From NCBI GenBank assembly GCA_959596495.1, contig CAUFXK010000003.1:1-51750 (forward strand): a stretch of DNA of 51,750 nt, read 5' to 3'. The notes beneath the pieces are model-generated. The model was not told the origin of the DNA. It was given only the letters and a program-made list of their open reading frames with translations, and did not search any database. The stretch is from an uncultured Collinsella sp. (lineage in GTDB: Bacteria > Actinomycetota > Coriobacteriia > Coriobacteriales > Coriobacteriaceae). Numbering within the stretch: the first letter of the stretch is position 1; each line of letters begins with the position of its first letter. Made by a program: the position numbers and the translations under genes. Below, in pieces: positions 50,203 through 51,750 of the stretch.

Positions 50203-51465
50203 GTGCAAAACACGAAGCAAAAGGCGAGCACCAAGCAAAAGCTGACCATTGCGGCAATCTTTGGCGCTATGGGCCCCGGTCTGTTGGCGGCGCTTTCGGG
50301 TAACGACGCCGGCGGCATCGCCACGTATTCCAGCGCGGGCGCCAGCTATGGCTATAAGATGCTCTGGATGCTTCCCGTCATGACCGTGCTGCTTATCGTG
50401 ACGCAGGAGACCGCGGCGCGCTGCGGATGCGTCACGGGTAAGGGCCTGGCGTCGCTCATTCGCGAGCGCTTTGGCGTGCGCAAGAGCGTGCTGGCCATGG
50501 CGGCGCTGCTGATTGCCAACACAGCCGTGACCATTTCGGAGTTCGCGGGTATCGCGAGTGGCCTTGCCCTGTTTGGCGTGCCGGCGAGCATTTCGGTGCC
50601 GCTCGTGGCATTGCTGGTTTGGATGCTTACCATGTCGGGCAGTTTCCAGCGCATCGAGAAGATTTTGTTGCTGGTAAGCTGCGTGTTCGTGACCTACATC
50701 GTCGCCGCGTTTATGGCCGGCCCCAACTGGGGTGAGGTCGCGGTCGACTTGGTCGTCCCCAATATTCAAAACGACCCCAGCTACGTGTCGCTCGTGGTCG
50801 CAACGATCGGTACCACCATCGCACCGTGGATGATCTTCTTGGCTCAGAACAACGTGGTCGATAAGAATGCGGGCGAGGACGACATCGTGCTGCAGCGTAT
50901 TGATACCGTGAGCGGCTCGATCGCTGCCGATATCATTGCGGGCTTCATTATCATCACGACCGGTACGGTGCTGTTCCCGGCGGGTATTCAGATTAGTGAT
51001 GCCGCCGATGCCGCCCGCGCGCTGGAGCCCATCGCGGGTCAGTGGTCCACGGTGTTGTTTGCCTCGGGCCTGGTCGCAGCGAGCTTTTTGGCTGCCTGCG
51101 TGCTGCCGGGCGTTACGTCGAGTGCCATCTGCGAGGCATTTGGTTGGGAACGAGGCGCCGATCGCAGCTGGGACGAGGCCCCGGTCTATCGCGGCATCAT
51201 TACGGCCATCATCGGCATTTCTGCCGTGTTGGTGCTCATGCCCGGCGTCGATTTGTTCCAGATTATGATGACCTCGCAGGTCATCAACGGCGTGCTGCTG
51301 CCCGTAGTTTTGGTATTCCAGGTGGTTATCGCGGCGGATCGCCACATTATGGGGGCCAACCGCAACGGTCGCGTGTGGAACGTGCTCACGTGGGCGACTA
51401 TCGGCGTGATTACGGTGCTGACGGTCGTCATGTTTGTGCTGCAAGCGATGGGCTACAGCGCGTAG
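50203..51465 (+). CDS. Nramp-related Mg2+ transporter (NRMT type)
   Basis: The 420-residue protein has the eleven-helix LeuT-type fold of the Nramp/SLC11 family. The metal-site motifs differ from MntH. The helix 1 motif DPGN is replaced by SGNDAGG (residues 32-38), and the helix 6 MPH is replaced by IAPWMIF, which removes the metal-selective Met. These changes mark NRMT proteins, a branch including one studied from Eggerthella lenta (also Coriobacteriia) that transports Mg2+ and Mn2+. The start is GTG 50203, right after the MgtE-like gene with AGGTGG before it. Pairing with an MgtE_N/CBS protein supports Mg2+ as substrate. Confidence 0.9.
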   Translation: MQNTKQKASTKQKLTIAAIFGAMGPGLLAALSGNDAGGIATYSSAGASYGYKMLWMLPVMTVLLIVTQETAARCGCVTGKGLASLIRERFGVRKSVLAMAALLIANTAVTISEFAGIASGLALFGVPASISVPLVALLVWMLTMSGSFQRIEKILLLVSCVFVTYIVAAFMAGPNWGEVAVDLVVPNIQNDPSYVSLVVATIGTTIAPWMIFLAQNNVVDKNAGEDDIVLQRIDTVSGSIAADIIAGFIIITTGTVLFPAGIQISDAADAARALEPIAGQWSTVLFASGLVAASFLAACVLPGVTSSAICEAFGWERGADRSWDEAPVYRGIITAIIGISAVLVLMPGVDLFQIMMTSQVINGVLLPVVLVFQVVIAADRHIMGANRNGRVWNVLTWATIGVITVLTVVMFVLQAMGYSA

Positions 51466-51487
51466 CGCCTCTTTTGGGTTTCGAGCG

Positions 51488-51518
51488 GGCCGCGGCCATG
51501 GGCTGCGGCCTCTTTTTT
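51488..51518 (+). terminator. Terminator of the Mg2+ operon
   Basis: The stem GGCCGCGGCC / GGCTGCGGCC with loop ATG is followed by TCTTTTTTG, 22 bp after the stop codon. Confidence 0.88.
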
Positions 51519-51558
51519 GCCCGCTACAGGGGGTCAGTTATATAACGATGGGCAAAAA

Positions 51559-51663
51559 ATGCCAAATATGAGTACTGTTGCTAGACTGATGACATTTACG
51601 GCCAAGAAGATAATGAACATAACCTATAGTATGTTCATTAAAATTGGCTCCAATACACCTTAA
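51559..51663 (+). CDS. Short open frame of 34 residues, doubtful
   Basis: ATG 51559 opens a 34-codon frame (MPNMSTVARLMTFTAKKIMN and 14 more residues) ending at TAA 51663. The base composition is AT-rich and unlike neighbouring genes. There is no Shine-Dalgarno sequence. It contains a perfect palindrome and may be just an upstream regulatory region or repeat. No function is recognised. Confidence 0.2.
   Translation: MPNMSTVARLMTFTAKKIMNITYSMFIKIGSNTP
51611..51640. promoter_or_regulatory. Perfect 11-bp palindrome near the right end
   Basis: TAATGAACATA and TATGTTCATTA flank an 8-bp centre (ACCTATAG). The AT-rich, gap-symmetric form is typical of an operator for a dimeric repressor. The controlled gene would lie beyond the window end or in the interrupting element. 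Confidence 0.5.
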
Positions 51664-51697
51664 ACAAGTCAGGTTGGCTGCTTTAGGGGGTTGTAGG

Positions 51698-51750
51698 GGT
51701 GGCGCGCGCAGACGTGGTGTAAGAGCGTCCCGAGGTCCGTCGCTGCAAGT
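51698..51750. repeat. Right copy of the 53-bp inverted repeat at the window ends
   Basis: Exact reverse complement of bases 2-54. The flanking inner sequences (GGGGGTTGTAGG here, TAATTCAATG at the left) are unrelated, so the shared unit ends precisely at 53 bp. Confidence 0.85.

Noticed and set aside
50203..51465. MntH manganese transporter
   Set aside because: DPGN and MPH motifs of classical Nramp proteins are replaced by NDAGG and APW, which point to the NRMT Mg2+ branch.

Overview
The window looks like one chromosomal stretch of a gut actinobacterium of class Coriobacteriia, most likely Collinsella. This is inferred from the high GC coding sequence, a strictly fermentative, hydrogen-linked gene set, an NRMT-type Nramp transporter, and several families of long palindromic repeats between the genes. 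No rRNA or taxonomic marker gene is present, so the genus is a judgement and not a proof. The first and last 53 bp are reverse complements of each other, so the piece probably ends at both sides in the same multi-copy element.

Layout. 1-1.7 kb: repeat ends and a broken AbiEi/endonuclease-like gene disrupted by a 14-bp tandem duplication. 1.7-4.3 kb (minus): glmU and prs, making UDP-GlcNAc and PRPP. 4.5-7.8 kb (plus): a complete ECF vitamin/micronutrient transporter (EcfT, fused double ATPase, S component). 8.3-13.4 kb: exodeoxyribonuclease III, a Sir2 deacylase, a FolP-FolK fusion, a degenerate BirA-like protein and type III pantothenate kinase. 13.6 kb: initiator tRNA-Met followed by three 81-bp palindromic repeats. 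14.2-17.0 kb: an enoate-reductase-type iron-sulfur flavoenzyme and an orphan IS3 OrfA-like helix-turn-helix protein. 17.2-22.8 kb: an Ech-type energy-converting [NiFe] hydrogenase operon in which EchA and EchB are one polypeptide. 23.6-29.8 kb: a 2089-residue LPXTG surface protein with a von Willebrand A domain and ten pilin-like repeats. 30.4-39.4 kb: a NarL/DesK-type two-component system, divergent from a three-gene ABC exporter, followed by a MacB-type ATPase and a large FtsX-type permease. 39.6-48.0 kb: a DUF362 iron-sulfur protein, a membrane-anchored hydrolase, TrhA/hemolysin III, a CNNM/CorC protein, a CphA-N-like protein, YtxH and PRC-barrel proteins and a NodB-like protein with substituted metal ligands. 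48.1-51.5 kb: a structured RNA leader, an MgtE-like protein and an NRMT-type Mg2+ transporter.

The most unusual features are non-coding. Two palindrome families (here A and B, about 155 bp) have different outer arms but share the same middle and inner stems. They occur in A/B pairs joined by a third motif (C) at three places, always after the 3' end of a gene. Other palindrome families (D, E, F, a 204-bp element with inverted ends and a 191-bp element lying in frame inside the ECF ATPase) add to this. The best regulatory candidate is the leader of the Mg2+ operon: it carries two strings resembling the M-box core, a strand shared between two exclusive hairpins, and a final hairpin that covers part of the Shine-Dalgarno sequence.
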